A DNA stretch of 64,000 nt from Medakamo hakoo. Taxonomy: Eukaryota > Chlorophyta > Trebouxiophyceae > Coccomyxaceae. Numbering within the stretch: position 1 is the first letter of the stretch; each line of letters opens with the position of its first letter. The translations under genes and the position numbers were made by a program. Where the stretch lies: contig CP089464.1 of NCBI GenBank assembly GCA_026636295.1, forward strand, positions 186,001-250,000, read 5' to 3'. Below the pieces are notes generated by a model, which made no database searches, was not told the origin of the DNA, and worked only from the letters and a program-made list of their open reading frames with translations. Shown piece by piece: positions 45,964 to 57,387 of the stretch.

Positions 45964-48827
45964 ATGAGGCCCGCGTCCGTGCCGGGAGCGGCGGCGGCGC
46001 CGTCGCAGGCAGGCGCAGCCGCGCCGTCGCCGTTGCGCCGCACCCTGGTTTTTAGTGCGCGGCCTGGTGCTGGTGCGTTGCGGTTTTGTGTTTACGTGAG
46101 GACGGAGGTATAGCCCATACCTGGTTGAGGCCCGTGGTTGGCGTGGAAAGCGCGGGAGATGGGCGCATGCGTGTCCACGACGAGGCGGAAGATTTTTCGG
46201 GGCCTGCTCAATCGACGACGAGGCGGGGAGGAGGGTAAGGCTTGCCGGTGGCGGTCCTGTCGCCCGCCCGGCCAGCTCCCGTCCCGCCACCGCCGTCCGC
46301 CTTGACACACGGGTTGGGTGCAGTCTGGGCTACAGGCACATGAAGCAGAGTCGTCATCTACCCTTCCCAACACCCCCGCATTTCCCAAAACACACAGGCC
46401 GGCCACGCATTGCCGTCGCGGCCGCGGCCAAGAACGACGACGGCAGCACCCCGGCCCGCCCGCGCGGCGGGCCGACCCCGCCGCGCAAGGCCAAGCCGGC
46501 TTCCACGCCGCCACCTCCGCCCGAACCGCCCACCACCACCACGTCCGCTGCCGCCGCAGCAGAGGTGGAGGAAGAAGTGATGAAACTGCACGAGGAACTG
46601 TTGGAGCAGGTGAGGCGCGACCGGATGAAGGGGGATGGGATGTGGAGGATGGGAGTGGGGTGGACCGCAGGACCGCGGCGCCCGCAACCACCCACACGCG
46701 CCCGTCTCGCTCGCCCCCTCATTCCACACATGCACGCACACACTCCTAAAAAACAGATCGAGGAGCGCAAGCGACTGCAAGCCGCCCTCGTCACCAAACT
46801 GCACGAGCAAGCACAGCGGGCGGGCGCGTGCGCGGTGTCGGGTGGGACGGAGCCCTTCGCCCGGACGCGCGCGCCCGAGGCGCGCGCGCCGGCGCCGCCT
46901 CCCGCCCCCTCCTCGCCGCCGCCTCCACCACCGCCGCCGCCCGCGGAGGCGGAGCCCGCTGCAGCGTCCTCCACGCCGGCGCCGCCATCCCCGCCGTCGG
47001 CGGCGGGAGAAAACGCGATGAACCTCATCTTTGTCGCCGCCGAGTGCGCGCCCTGGTCCAAGACGGGCGGGCTGGGCGACGTCATGGCCGCCCTGCCCAA
47101 GGCCCTGGCCCGGCGCGGGCACCGGGTCATGGCGGTCGCGCCCCGGTACGCCGAGTACGCGGAAGGGTGGGAGACGGGCGTCCGCGTCCGCCTGGACGTC
47201 TTCCACACAAACGTGGAGGTCGGCTACTTCCACGGGTTCATCGACGGCGTCGACTGGGTGTTTGTCGACCACCCGTGCTACCACGGCCGGTCGGGGGGCG
47301 ACATCTACGGCGGCGACCGCACGGACGTGGCGTTCCGGTGCGCCCTCCTGTCCAAGGCCGCCATCGAAGCCGCGCGGCTCGTCCCCTGCGGCGGCGTGCC
47401 GTACGGCGAGGACAACCTGTGCTTCATCGCGTCCGACTGGCACGCCGCGCTCGTCCCCGTCTACTTGGAAGACCACTACCGGGCGCACGGCCAGTTCACG
47501 TACGCGCGCGCCGTCCTGGTCATCCACAACCTGGCCCACCAGGGGCGCGGCCCGCCGGGCGACGCGGACCTGTACGGCGTCGGCGGCCCCCTGCGGGCGG
47601 CGTTCGAGCTGGACGACCCGGTCGGCGGGCGCCACTCCAACATCATGAAGGCCGGCATCGCGGCCGCGGCCCGCATCGTGGCCGTGTCGCACGGCTACGC
47701 GTGGGAGTGCCAGACGCCGGAGGGCGGGTGGGGGCTGGACGGCGTGCTGCGGGAAGCGTCCTGGAAGTTCCGTGGCATTGTGGTGCGTGGTGGTGTGGGT
47801 TGAGGGGGGACGGTGTGGGGTGTGGGGATTGCATGGATGGGGGGGAGGCGCGTGGGTGGGTGGGTGGAGGTGCGCGCGTTGCGCGCTCACGCCGCCCTTC
47901 CCCTCCTCCGCCCCGCCGCCCAACCAAAAAACACAGAACGGCATCGACTACTCCGAATGGTCGCCCCAAGCTGACGCCTTCCTCGACACCGACGGCTACA
48001 CGCGGTACGACCCGTCCAAGCCCGGCTGGCGGGCCGGCAAGGCCGCGTGCAAGGCCGCGCTCCAAGCCGAGCTCGGCCTGCCCGTCCAGCCGGACACGCC
48101 CGTCCTGGCCTTCATCGGCCGGCTGGACCACCAGAAGGGCGTGGACCTCATCATGGAGTCGTTCGACTGGCTGATGGGGGAGGGCGTGCAGCTGGTCCTG
48201 CTGGGCAGCGGGCGCGGCGACCTGGAGGACGGCCTGCGCGGCATGGAGGCGGCCCGCCCCGACCAGTGCCGCGCGTGGGTCGGCTTCTCCGTGGCCATGG
48301 CCCACCGCATGACAGCTGGCGCGGACATCCTGCTGATGCCCAGCCGGTTCGAGCCGTGCGGGCTGAACCAGCTGTACGCGATGGTGAGGGACAGGGCCGG
48401 CGGAGGGGGGGACGGGGGGGGCCGCGCGTCTTTTCGTTCTCTGTCTCCGCCCCACCCACGGCGCCGACGGCTGCGCGCGCGCGCGCACCCTCTGCCCCGC
48501 CTCACCCTTTTTCCTCCGCTTCCCCCTCCCCCCATCCCCGCCCGTCCCCAGGCCTACGGCACCGTGCCCGTCGTCCACGCGGTCGGCGGGCTGCGCGACA
48601 CGGTCTCGCCCTTCAACCCCTTTGACGACACGGGGACGGGGTGGACGTTTGACTGCGCCGACGGCCGCGCGCTGCGCGACGCGGTCGCGAACGCCCTCCA
48701 CACCTACCGGGCCTTCCGGCCCTCCTTCGACGGCATTGGCCAGCGCGGCACGGAGCAGGACCTGTCGTGGGATGCCGCCGCGGCCACGTATGAAGACGTC
48801 CTGGTCGCGGCCAAGTACCAGTGGTGA
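45964..48827 (+). CDS. Starch synthase, SSII-type, plastid
   Basis: Five exons, 45964-46072, 46398-46609, 46757-47782, 47937-48383 and 48552-48827, give 689 residues. Exon 1 encodes an Arg/Ser/Ala-rich transit peptide ([20 protein letters not shown] across the first intron). A helical and Pro-rich spacer precedes the GT5 catalytic domain: [20 protein letters not shown] with the KTGGL ADP-glucose motif, [91 protein letters not shown] and an ending VLVAAKYQW identical in style to plant SSII. The enzyme elongates alpha-1,4-glucan chains of amylopectin in the plastid. The last three introns are phase 0. Confidence 0.95.
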
Positions 48828-49147
48828 GGGGCGGGGTGAGCGCCTGGTTTCGACGACGGACGCAAAAAAAAAACGAGAGGGAGTGGGATGGATGGGGGCG
48901 TGGGGCGTGGTTTGTTGGGCGAGAGGGAGCAAGGGAGACAGGGGTCTGCAGTCGCGCGCGCGTGTTGTCGTTTTGTCTTTTCTTTGATCGTTTCTTCTTC
49001 TTCGGCGGAGTCTTTTTTGTTGCAGGACGCGGAGCATTCACACAGGAAAACAGAGCACGCACGGGGAAAGGGAAAAAGGCGCTGGGCGCCGAACAAGAGA
49101 AAAACTGTTCCCTCCCCACACACAGAAACACTCCCTTCACGCTTTTT
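48828..49147. other. Convergent spacer between starch synthase and DONSON genes
   Basis: This 320-bp spacer between converging stops contains A and T runs (48866-48875, 48995-49022). It probably holds both 3' UTRs. No gene is seen. Confidence 0.45.
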
Positions 49148-51531
49148 TCACGCGATGGCCGTCCCGGCCGCGCCCACCCGCGCCCGCGGCCGCTCCACGG
49201 CCAGGACCTCCCAGGGCACTGGGGATCCGGCGGCACCAGCGCCGCCGCGGGAACGCAGGCGGCGGACGGCGCCGCCCGCGAGGCCGGGCGGGGGCGGGGC
49301 GTGCCAGCGCGTCGGCGCGGGCGGCGGGTCGGCGCCCTTGTCGCCGCCCCGCCCGCCCGACGACGGCGGCGGCGTCACGTTGAACAGCAGGGTACGCGGG
49401 TCCGTGTCCGCGGCCGCGTCCAGGGACGGCGGCGGGGAGGGGGAGGCGGACGACCCGCCCGCACGCCCCAGGCACGCGCGCAGGGCGTCGCCGACGCTGG
49501 CCACGACCCAGGGCGGGCAGGGCGGGTCGGCGGGCGGGGCGGGCGGCCCGCCCCCGCCCCCGCCCCCGCCCGCCGAGGGGGGGCCGCCCATGGCCAGCTT
49601 GACGCGGTGGCGCCCGCGCACGGCGGGCGCCGCCATCAACACGGCGCGGGCCAGCGACCCACCGGCAAAGGGCGCGGGGGCCATGAGGACGGGCACGTCG
49701 CAGACGGGCGCCGCCAGGCGGGCCGCGCCCACGCCGGGGGAGCCGGCGGCGGCGGCGCCGGACGGGCTGGCGGTGGCGGCGGTCGCAGCCGCGGCGGAGG
49801 CCTTGCGGCCCAGCGTCGTGACGAGGGGGGCGGCGCCGGCCGGCGCGCCGCCGCCGCCGCCGCCGCCCCCGCGCTCACTGCCCAACCCCAGCGCGCCCGC
49901 GCCGGAGGACAGCGCGCCGCCCGCGTCGGCGTACAAGAAGTCAAAGAGGCCATGCACAGCTGACCCGCCCACAAAAAGCAGGGCTTTGGGCGGGGCGGCG
50001 GCGGACGCGGAGGACGCGTCCGCCGCGGCGGCGGCGGCGGCCGCGGCCGGCGCGTCGCCGACGCCCACCCCGACCGCGCCGTGGTCCTCCCGCAGGGCGG
50101 CGACGACGCCCAGCGTCGCGCCGGACAGCAGGGCGGACACGCGGGCGCACCCGCCCACGCCCGCTGCCCGGAACAGGACGGCCGCCGGCCGGGGCGCGGT
50201 CGACGACGTGACGAGCAGCAGGGCGGGCGCCGCGCCCGCGCGCACGGCGCGGTACGCCGACCGCAGGGCCTCCCGCCAGGCGGCCGCCCGGGCGGCGCGC
50301 CAGGAGGGGGAGGCCGCGGCCAGCATGGTGGGCTCCACGCGCGCGTCCGGGTGGCGCCAGGTGGAGTGCAGGGCGGCGGCCAGGCGGGCGGCCGGCGCGG
50401 CGGGCGGCGCGGGCGCGCTCGCCTCGAGCCCGAGCGCGGCCGCGGCCGCGGCTTTCACCGCCGCCGCTTCGGCCGCGCCCGCGCCCGCGTTGGCGGCCGC
50501 CAAAGCGGCTTCAAAGCCGGCAGCCGAGGAGAAGCGGACGAGGGTCTTGGCCGTCCAGTCGGCCGGCCAGGACGCGGAGGGAGGCGGGAGCGGGCCGGCC
50601 GCGTCCGCGGCCGCGCCCGCACCGCCAGCGGCCTCGGCGGGCGTGCCCGCCGTCGCCACGTCCTGGGACAGGCGGCAGACGATGCCGGCGGGCGTGCCCG
50701 CCCGGGGCAGGACCGTGCGCAGGGCGGCGCGGAGCTGGTGCGTGGGTCGTCAGGTGGGGGAGGGAGAGAGGGGGGTGAGAGCCAAAAAAAAAGAGCGGTT
50801 TTTGTGGGCGGGGCGGGAGCTGTCGGTCGCGCGCGCGGCGCGTGAAAAAACGCGAAAAAAGAAGCGAAGACTCACAATGCCGCCGTCCACGCCGGCCTCC
50901 GGCGGCGCCGGCCGGGCAGACGTCACGTCCGCAAAGGTGCGGACCCGGGGCCGGGGCGGCGCCGGGTCCGCGGGCGGGGCCAGGACGAAGGGCGGCGCGG
51001 CCGCGGCCGCGACCACGTTGGTCGCCTCCCGCAGCGGGGTGCGGCCCTCGGCCTCCGCTTCCGTCAGCGGACCGATGCCGGACCCGGGGCGGCCGTGGAG
51101 GTGGGCGGACGCGTCGGAAGACTGGTTGGGTGGGGGTGGAGGGGAGGCGCCGGTGAGGACGCACACAGCCGGCGGCGTCGAATTGCGAACGGGCGCGCGG
51201 GAGGAAAAACGAACAGGGGGCCCGCCCGCGGCAGGGGCGGGCCCGCCAAAACTCCGGGTGCGGGCAGCGCAGACCGTCGTCCACCCCTGCAGGGGCCCAG
51301 ACGCACCCGCCCTGTCCGCCGCTTCTTGTGGCTGGCGGGGCCGTCTGCCGGTCCGAGCGCGGCGCCGCCGCCCGCGCCGGCACCCACGGCCGCGCCGGAC
51401 GAGTGTTTGACGACGCCGAAGCGAGTTGGGAGGGTGGTCGTGGTTGACGCGTCCACCGCCCCGCGACCGGACGTGGAGGGCGGCGGCGGCGCGGCGGCGG
51501 CGGCGGCGGACGTGCGCAGGTCGGCAGGCAT
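49148..51531 (-). CDS. DONSON-like replication protein
   Basis: Three exons, 51307-51531, 50876-51121 and 49148-50734, both introns phase 0, give 685 residues. A low-complexity start with KKRRTGR (possible nuclear signal) precedes RVRTFADVTSARPAPPEAG, then DWTAKTLVRFSSAAGFEAAL, LHSTWRHPDARVEPTML, WREALRSAYRAVRAGAAPAL and AAVLFRAAGVGGCARVSALL, followed by LVTTLGRKAS and FAGGSLARAVLMA. The LFRAAG...ALLS...LRE block corresponds to the conserved LFRAAGLAGSD-type block of DONSON. In animals DONSON delivers GINS during CMG helicase assembly and protects forks; plants have a homologue needed for development. Gly and Ala runs lengthen loops. It is divergent from the next gene with 264 bp between start codons. 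Confidence 0.8.
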
Positions 51532-51795
51532 GTTTCGGCTCGGCCTATATTTGTGGGGCGAGCGGGCGGCGGGGGAGCTTGATTGCAGCCCGTGCCCTCC
51601 GCGGAGCAGGGCGCGGTGCTCCGGAGGGAGTGGGGAGCGGCAGGGCGTGTTGAGTGCCCGCAGGGGCCCCCTCCGCCACGACAACTCCGTTCTGCAGCGC
51701 GACGCCCGCGTTTTTTTTTCAACCTGTGTGCAGCTGTCGGTCGTCCCCTCCTCCCCCCGTCCATCCACACCCGCCAAACCAGCGCGCCGGCGCCG

Positions 51796-53364
51796 ATGGC
51801 CAGCACGCCCACCCGCCCAGCCTCCGCGCCGGCGGGCTTCGCGCCGGCCGAGGAACCCCTCTCCCCCCCGCCCGCGTGGAGCCTGCACCCCCCTCCTCCA
51901 CCACCCCCGCCCTGGAGGGAAACACCGCAACGCCCGCCGCCACCCCCGCCACCCTCCCCGCCACCCCCGCCCCTCGTCCCCATTCCGCTCGTGGCCGCCC
52001 TGCACCGGGCCCTGGCAGGTGGCGGGGAGCGGGCGTGCCGGCTGAGGACGGCGGCAGCCGCGGCGGGCGGGGGCGGGTCGTCGTCGGTTATGGGCGCCGC
52101 GCCCGCCGCCGCTGTGACGCCGTCCCCATCCAGCCTGCCTCCCCCGCCTCCCGCCGCGGCTTTGGCCGCTGCCACAGCGGCTGTGCGTGCCCAGGTCGCC
52201 GCGGAAGCCTGGGCGGAGGCGGCGGCGGCGGCGGCGGTGCTGGGAGAAGACGGAGGAAGGGGAGAGGTGGTGGAGAAACGGCCGTCGCCGCGCACGACCC
52301 CGGCCCCGCGACTCACGGCGCGCGGCGTGCAGGCCTGCAGTCCTGCCGCGCCCAGCACGCCGCGATCGGCTGCGGTGGCGGTGCCGCCGCGCGCGCAGCC
52401 GCGACCACCACTGCAGCCACTGCGTCGCCCGGCCGCGGCCGTGGCCGCGGTCGCGCCCCCTCAACCGCCGCCACGGCCACCCACACCCCGCGTGTCACCG
52501 GGCCCGCCGCGCCTGGCAACGGCCGAAAGAGCAGCGACTCGGCGCACAAGCGCCAGCAGTGGGCGTGCGGCCGGTGGAGGCCCGCCGCTCCAACCCCAAC
52601 CCTTGCCAGCAGCGGCGGACGCGGCTGGCGAGGCCGCCCCGCCCGCCCGGCCGCCCCCTGCCGCCGCCCGCCCGGACTGGGACGCCTCGCACGGTCCCTC
52701 AGCCGCGGCCGTGGAAGCCGCCCGGCACGCGGCCCGGGTGGCGGCGGTCGTCGCGGACCGGACCCGCCGCAGGGCGGCGGCGGCGGAGAGGGCAGGCGAC
52801 GAGCGCACGCACGTGGCGCGCCTGCCCACGACCCCACCCCACCCACCTCCCCCGCCGTCCGCGCAGGCCTCCCCCCTCCGCCCGCCCGCCCACCGGCGTC
52901 GGAGACTGCGCCGGCGCCTGCCGGACGGCGCGGCTGGCGCTCCTGGCCGGCCGCGGCGGGCGGTGCTGCCGACCGCCGTGCCCCTGGCCGCCGTCACGGC
53001 CGCGGCGGCGGGCTGGGGCAGCTCCAGCTCCAGCGGCGGCGGTCCGGCGCCCTGGCGGCCTTCCGCCCTCGAGGCGGCCGCCATCCTGGCGGCTGCGGAC
53101 GCGGTGCTGGACCGGGAGGTCGTCGGCGCCGTGGCGGCGGGTGAGTGTGTCGTGTGTGGAGGAGGAGGCGCCTCCAAGGGGCGCCCCCTTGCCTGGAAGA
53201 AGACAGACACGCGCCCCCACTCGCTCCCCCCCCCCCCCCCCATTCCCATCCCATCCCACCCCTCACTCCGTCGGAAAAACCCCTCCCTCTGTTTACACGA
53301 CACCACAGAGCTGTCTGGCGCGGTGGGAGTGGTCGCGGGGCGGCTCGTGGGCGGGCGCGTGTAA
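51796..53364 (+). CDS. Unknown Pro/Ala/Arg-rich protein
   Basis: Two exons, 51796-53140 and 53309-53364, phase 1, give 466 residues starting MASTPTRPASAPAGF. The protein is almost wholly low-complexity: a poly-Pro block, Ala/Pro/Arg tracts, a helical segment AAAVEAARHAARVAAVVADR, and a more ordered C-terminal helix PSALEAAAILAAADAVLDRE that continues across the intron into ELSGAVGVVAGRLVGGRV. The last 60 residues may be the only folded part. I recognise no family. The intron with a consensus GTGAGT donor supports a real gene. It shares a 264-bp head-to-head upstream region with the DONSON-like gene. Confidence 0.6.
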   Translation: MASTPTRPASAPAGFAPAEEPLSPPPAWSLHPPPPPPPPWRETPQRPPPPPPPSPPPPPLVPIPLVAALHRALAGGGERACRLRTAAAAAGGGGSSSVMGAAPAAAVTPSPSSLPPPPPAAALAAATAAVRAQVAAEAWAEAAAAAAVLGEDGGRGEVVEKRPSPRTTPAPRLTARGVQACSPAAPSTPRSAAVAVPPRAQPRPPLQPLRRPAAAVAAVAPPQPPPRPPTPRVSPGPPRLATAERAATRRTSASSGRAAGGGPPLQPQPLPAAADAAGEAAPPARPPPAAARPDWDASHGPSAAAVEAARHAARVAAVVADRTRRRAAAAERAGDERTHVARLPTTPPHPPPPPSAQASPLRPPAHRRRRLRRRLPDGAAGAPGRPRRAVLPTAVPLAAVTAAAAGWGSSSSSGGGPAPWRPSALEAAAILAAADAVLDREVVGAVAAGECVVCGGGGASKGRPLAWKKTDTRPHSLPPPPPIPIPSHPSLRRKNPSLCLHDTTELSGAVGVVAGRLVGGRV

Positions 53365-53535
53365 GGAAAGAGGAAATGTTCAGGGTTCAGTGGATGGATG
53401 GTGCCATGGTGGGGGCCGTGTGAGCCGGCGGCTGGCCTGACCACACCGCGACTCCACTCTCGGGTGTTTTCAATTTTGGGTGCGCCTCGCCTGCTCGGCT
53501 GGTTTTTCGCACCCGAACTCAACAAATTTGCCAAG

Positions 53536-55702
53536 ATGGTTATGACGTGAGTGTTTGAGGGTTGGTGGACGGCGGGTGCGGGGCCTGGCCAGCGCGCCCG
53601 GCGTGGCGGCATGTGCTCCGGCCGACGCGAGAGGCCGATTGCTCGCAAGCAGTCCCAGCTCCGCCTGGGGCCGCAGGCCCTCTCCGCCCGACTGAACTTG
53701 GGTGCGATGGCATGCCGGCTGTGTCCACTGCCTTGGCAGATTGGATGTGGTGGCGGCGGCTGCGGCTGCGGCCGGTGCCAGGCTCGCAAAGGGGTGCTGC
53801 GCCCCGCGCTCGTGCGCCGCCCTGCCGGCCGGGCGCGACTGCATCTTTCTTGACCCAAAAAGATGCCCTCCCCCTGTTTCGTGACCTCCACCCCCCCCCC
53901 CCCCCCCCCCCCCCCCCCACCTCCTCCCTTTTTCCCCCTCCCACACAACAGCGACTACACCTGGCTGTTTGGCCTGTCCTGCATCTTCAGTTTCGTCGCG
54001 GCCTTCGGCATCGGCGCCAATGACGTCGCCAACTCCTTCGCCTCCTCCGTCGGCGCCAAGGCCCTGACCATGGGCCAGGCCATCCTCGTCGCCGCGTTCT
54101 GCGAGTTTGGGGGCGCCGTCCTGCTGGGCGCGTCCGTCACCGACACCATCAAGGGCGGCATCACCAAGGTGTCCACCTTTGAGAAGACGCCGGACGTCTT
54201 CCTGTACGGCTTTGTGTGCGTCATGCTGGCGGCGGCGTTCTGGGACAATTTTGCGTGCCACATGTCGGTGCGTTGGGGGCGACGGGGGAGAGGCGGAGGA
54301 AACATGGGGGCGGAGGAAAAAACGACGACCGCTCACGCCCATTACCCCCCCACCACCCAAAAAAAAAAAACAGCTTCCCGTCTCGACGACTCACACGACC
54401 GTTGGCGCGACCATGGGCATGGCCCTGGCCGCCTACGGCGGCAAGGCCGTCCAGTGGGCCCCCCGCAAGGACAAGTTCCCGTACCTGGGCGGCATCGTCC
54501 CCATCTTCATGTCCTGGTTCATTTCCCCGCTCCTCGCCGGCGCGTTCGTGACGCTGCTCTTCGTCCCGCTGCGCGCGTTCGTGCTGCGGGCGGGCGACAA
54601 GGCTTTTGGCCGCGCGCTCTGGGTCCTGCCCGCGTGCGTCTTCCTCACCTTCTTCGTCCTCGTCGTCTTCATCATCCAGACGGGCGGCAAGAACAACCAG
54701 TGGAAAAACTTCTCCGACGGCATCGCGTGCGCCATCGCGGCGGGCTTCGCGGCCGTCTGCGCGGCCATTGCGGCCGCCCTGAGCTGGCTCGTGCTGAAGC
54801 CGCGCATCCTGGCCGCCGCCGAGGCGGCGGAAGCCAACGCGGCCGCCGCCAAGGCCGCGGCCGCGGAAGCGGGCGCAGCCGCCAAGGCCGGCGGCGGCGG
54901 CGAGTCGGCCGCCGCCGCCGCCCGCGCGGCCGCCCTGGCCGACATCGACGCCGTCAACGCCGACCCCTCGTCCTCCTGGCCCATCACCCAGCGCCTGTCC
55001 ACGGCCTGGGCCAACTTCCGGGCCACGCGCGTCGGCGACTTGCTGACCAACAACGCCATCTCGCGCACGATGAGCTACGGCGCGACCTACAAGGTCCACG
55101 ACCACATCGAGCAGGACGACCGCGTGGCCGAGCTGTGGGCGTCCGCCGAAGTCTTCGACACCAAGACGGAGCGCCTGTTCCGCTACCTGCAAGTCTTCAC
55201 GGCGTGCGCCATGTCGTTCGCGCACGGCTCCAACGACGTCGCCAACGCGATGGGCCCCTTCACCGCGGTCTACCAGACGTGGCGGACGGGGTCCGTCCCC
55301 GCCTCCAAGTCGTCCGTCCCCGCCTGGATCCTGGCCCTGGGCGGCGCCGGCATCGTGACCGGCCTGACGACGTACGGGTACAAGATCATGGCCGTCCTGG
55401 CCGTCAAGTCGGTCAAGCTGACCAACGCGCGCGGGTTCTGCGTGGAGCTGGCGACGGCCATGACGGTCGTCCTGGCCTCCCGCTTCGGCCTGCCCGTCTC
55501 CACCACGCAGGTCGTGTGCGGCGCCGTCCTGTCCATGGGCCTCATGGAAGGCGGCAAGGGCGTCAACTGGCGCATGGCCGCCCGCATCGCGGTCGGGTGG
55601 GTGCTCACGCTCGTCGTCGCGTGCGGCGTCGCGGCCGGCTTCACCGCGTTTGGCCTGTACACCCCCAACAAGGCCGCGTCCCTGGCCGCGCTCAAGGCGT
55701 GA
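53536..55702 (+). CDS. PiT-family (PHO4/SLC20) phosphate transporter
   Basis: Three exons, 53536-53546, 53952-54267 and 54374-55702, give 551 residues. The first exon has only 11 coding bases (MVMT after joining) and leads into DYTWLFGLSCIFSFVAAFGI, then GANDVANSFASSVGAKALT, the first PiT signature. LPVSTTHTTVGATMGMALA starts exon 3; after a cytoplasmic Ala/Glu-rich loop the mirror half has FAHGSNDVANAMGPF and LPVSTTQVVCGAVLSMGL. Two inverted halves with GANDVANS and GSNDVANA motifs define sodium- or proton-coupled phosphate permeases of plasma membrane or plastid envelope. In green algae these are PTB-type transporters. About ten to twelve membrane helices are visible. All signature motifs are intact. 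Confidence 0.93.
53891..53918. repeat. 28-base poly-C run in intron 1 of the phosphate transporter gene
   Basis: An uninterrupted run of 28 C lies 33 bases before the acceptor at 53951. It probably serves as the pyrimidine tract, and its length is likely to vary between strains or in assembly. Confidence 0.95.
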
Positions 55703-56015
55703 GAGGAAGGGGAAAAGCGTCGACGTGGGGGCCGTATTCTTTTTTTTCCCCCTCCCCCTCCCCTCCTCCGTCCCCTCCACCCCCATCCAACAACAACAAA
55801 CGAACAAGTGTCAGCTCTTTTTTTGGCGCGCCGCGCGCCCGGCCTTGCGGGCGCCTGGCCTTCCTTTCCCACACCATTGGTGCTTCCTTTCCTTCCACAG
55901 AGACGGGGGGTTAAGTGAGAGTCCTTGTGTTCTGCAACCTTGTTTCGTGCAGCGCCGTCCACAGGACGAACACAGCAGCAAGCCTCCCCCCCTCCCTCCC
56001 TCCGCCCCTGCCCTC
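55703..56015. other. Convergent spacer between phosphate transporter and IspE genes
   Basis: This 313-bp spacer between converging stops has a TTTTTTTTCCCCC stretch (55740-55760) and another T-run near 55816. No gene is seen. Confidence 0.45.
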
Positions 56016-57275
56016 TCACGCCTCCGCCGGCGCGCCGTACCACTCCCCCTCCTCCCGCGCCACCAGGCGGGCCTTCCCCACAAACCACCCCTCGTACGCC
56101 GGCTCGGCGTCCAGCCAGGCCGGCGCGGCGTGGGAGCCCAGCCCGACGACCGTCGACCCGGAGCCCGTCATGAACGCCGCGTCAAAGGCCGGCTCGGCGG
56201 CCAGCCTGTCGCGCACCGCCCGCAGGTCGGGCATGATGGAAAAGGCGGGGGGTTCCAGGTCGTTGACGCACAGGGCCTGGCTCGCCCGGCGCGCGGACGT
56301 GAGGCCGGCCAGCAGCGACAGCGGGTCGGCGGTCGAGCGGCTGGCCAGGTCCAGCGCCTTGAACACCGCCGGCGTCGCCAGGCCCGCGGGCGGCTTGACC
56401 AGCAGCAGCGGCGTGCCCAGCGGCAGCGGTGGCGCCACGTCCTCCACGACTTCGCCCCGCCCCGTGCAGTAGGCCGCGCCCCGGGAGAAAAAGACGGAGA
56501 TGTCGCTGCCGATCTCGCCGGCCCAGCCGCCCAGCTGGGCCGGGGTGGCGGGCCGGCCCGCCAGCTCGTTGGCCGCCCACAGCGCCGTCGCGGCGTTGCC
56601 GGACCCGCCGCCCAGGCCCGCGCCGTGCGGCACGCGCTTGTCCAGGGTCACGCGGTAGTGCGTCGCCGACCCCGTCTTGGACCGGAAGAGGTCGAGGGCT
56701 TTGAGCGCGAGGTTGGTCCCGTCGGTCGGCACGCCCGGCGCGTCGCAGACCAGTTCGTCGCCCCCGCTCCCGGCGGGCAGCACTTCAAAGGCCATGGGAT
56801 CGCCCAGGTCGATGATGTGGAAGAGGGAGGCCAGGTCGTGGAAGCCGTCCGGGCGGCGGGCCGTGACGCGGAGGAAGAGGTTGATCTGTGTGGGGCGGGG
56901 GTGGGTGGGTGGGTGGTGGTGAGAGAGGAAGTGTGGGGGCGGGGGTGGGGTGGGCGAGAGCGCGCGCGAGGGGGGCGGGTCGGGTGAGGCGGGGAGGGTG
57001 CGCGCGGCGAATGCGGGAGGTTTGGGCGACGTCCGGGCCGCACAACACGTGCCAGCCTCTGACGCGATGCGATGCGCCCCTCCTACCTTGGACGGCGAGA
57101 ACAGGTCGAGTTTTGTGCCGGCGGGCGCGGACGTGGGCGCCGAAGTGGAGGGCAGCGCCGACGGCGTGGCGGCGCGTTGCCGCAACGCCAGCAGCCGGCA
57201 GGCGGGCGCGGCGACAATGCTGCGTGGCCCAGCGGGGGCCAGGGCGCACGGACGTGCGACGCAGGGCGTCGCCAT
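56016..57275 (-). CDS. ispE: 4-diphosphocytidyl-2-C-methyl-D-erythritol kinase (plastid MEP pathway)
   Basis: Two exons, 57087-57275 and 56016-56885, phase 0, give 352 residues. The first exon encodes an Ala/Arg/Ser-rich transit peptide and LDLFSPSK, which joins INLFLRVTARRPDGFHDLAS to restore the IspE N-terminal substrate motif. PHGAGLGGGSGNAATALWA is the GHMP-kinase ATP loop, and FMTGSGSTVVGLG is the third GHMP motif. The enzyme phosphorylates CDP-methylerythritol on the 2-hydroxyl in the plastid route to isopentenyl diphosphate. The farnesyl diphosphate synthase gene in the same window uses that product downstream. It is divergent from the LMW phosphatase-like gene with only 112 bp between start codons. 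Confidence 0.95.
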   Translation of the reverse strand: MATPCVARPCALAPAGPRSIVAAPACRLLALRQRAATPSALPSTSAPTSAPAGTKLDLFSPSKVGGAHRIASEAGTCCAARTSPKPPAFAARTLPASPDPPPSRALSPTPPPPPHFLSHHHPPTHPRPTQINLFLRVTARRPDGFHDLASLFHIIDLGDPMAFEVLPAGSGGDELVCDAPGVPTDGTNLALKALDLFRSKTGSATHYRVTLDKRVPHGAGLGGGSGNAATALWAANELAGRPATPAQLGGWAGEIGSDISVFFSRGAAYCTGRGEVVEDVAPPLPLGTPLLLVKPPAGLATPAVFKALDLASRSTADPLSLLAGLTSARRASQALCVNDLEPPAFSIMPDLRAVRDRLAAEPAFDAAFMTGSGSTVVGLGSHAAPAWLDAEPAYEGWFVGKARLVAREEGEWYGAPAEA

Positions 57276-57387
57276 TTTTGGTGAGACAGGCGGGGGACGG
57301 GGGGCGACGCGCGTGTGAAACAAAACAAACTCTCGCCGGCGCGGGGCCTAGCCGCAAAACACACTTGTGAGTTTGTGTGGGCGAGGC

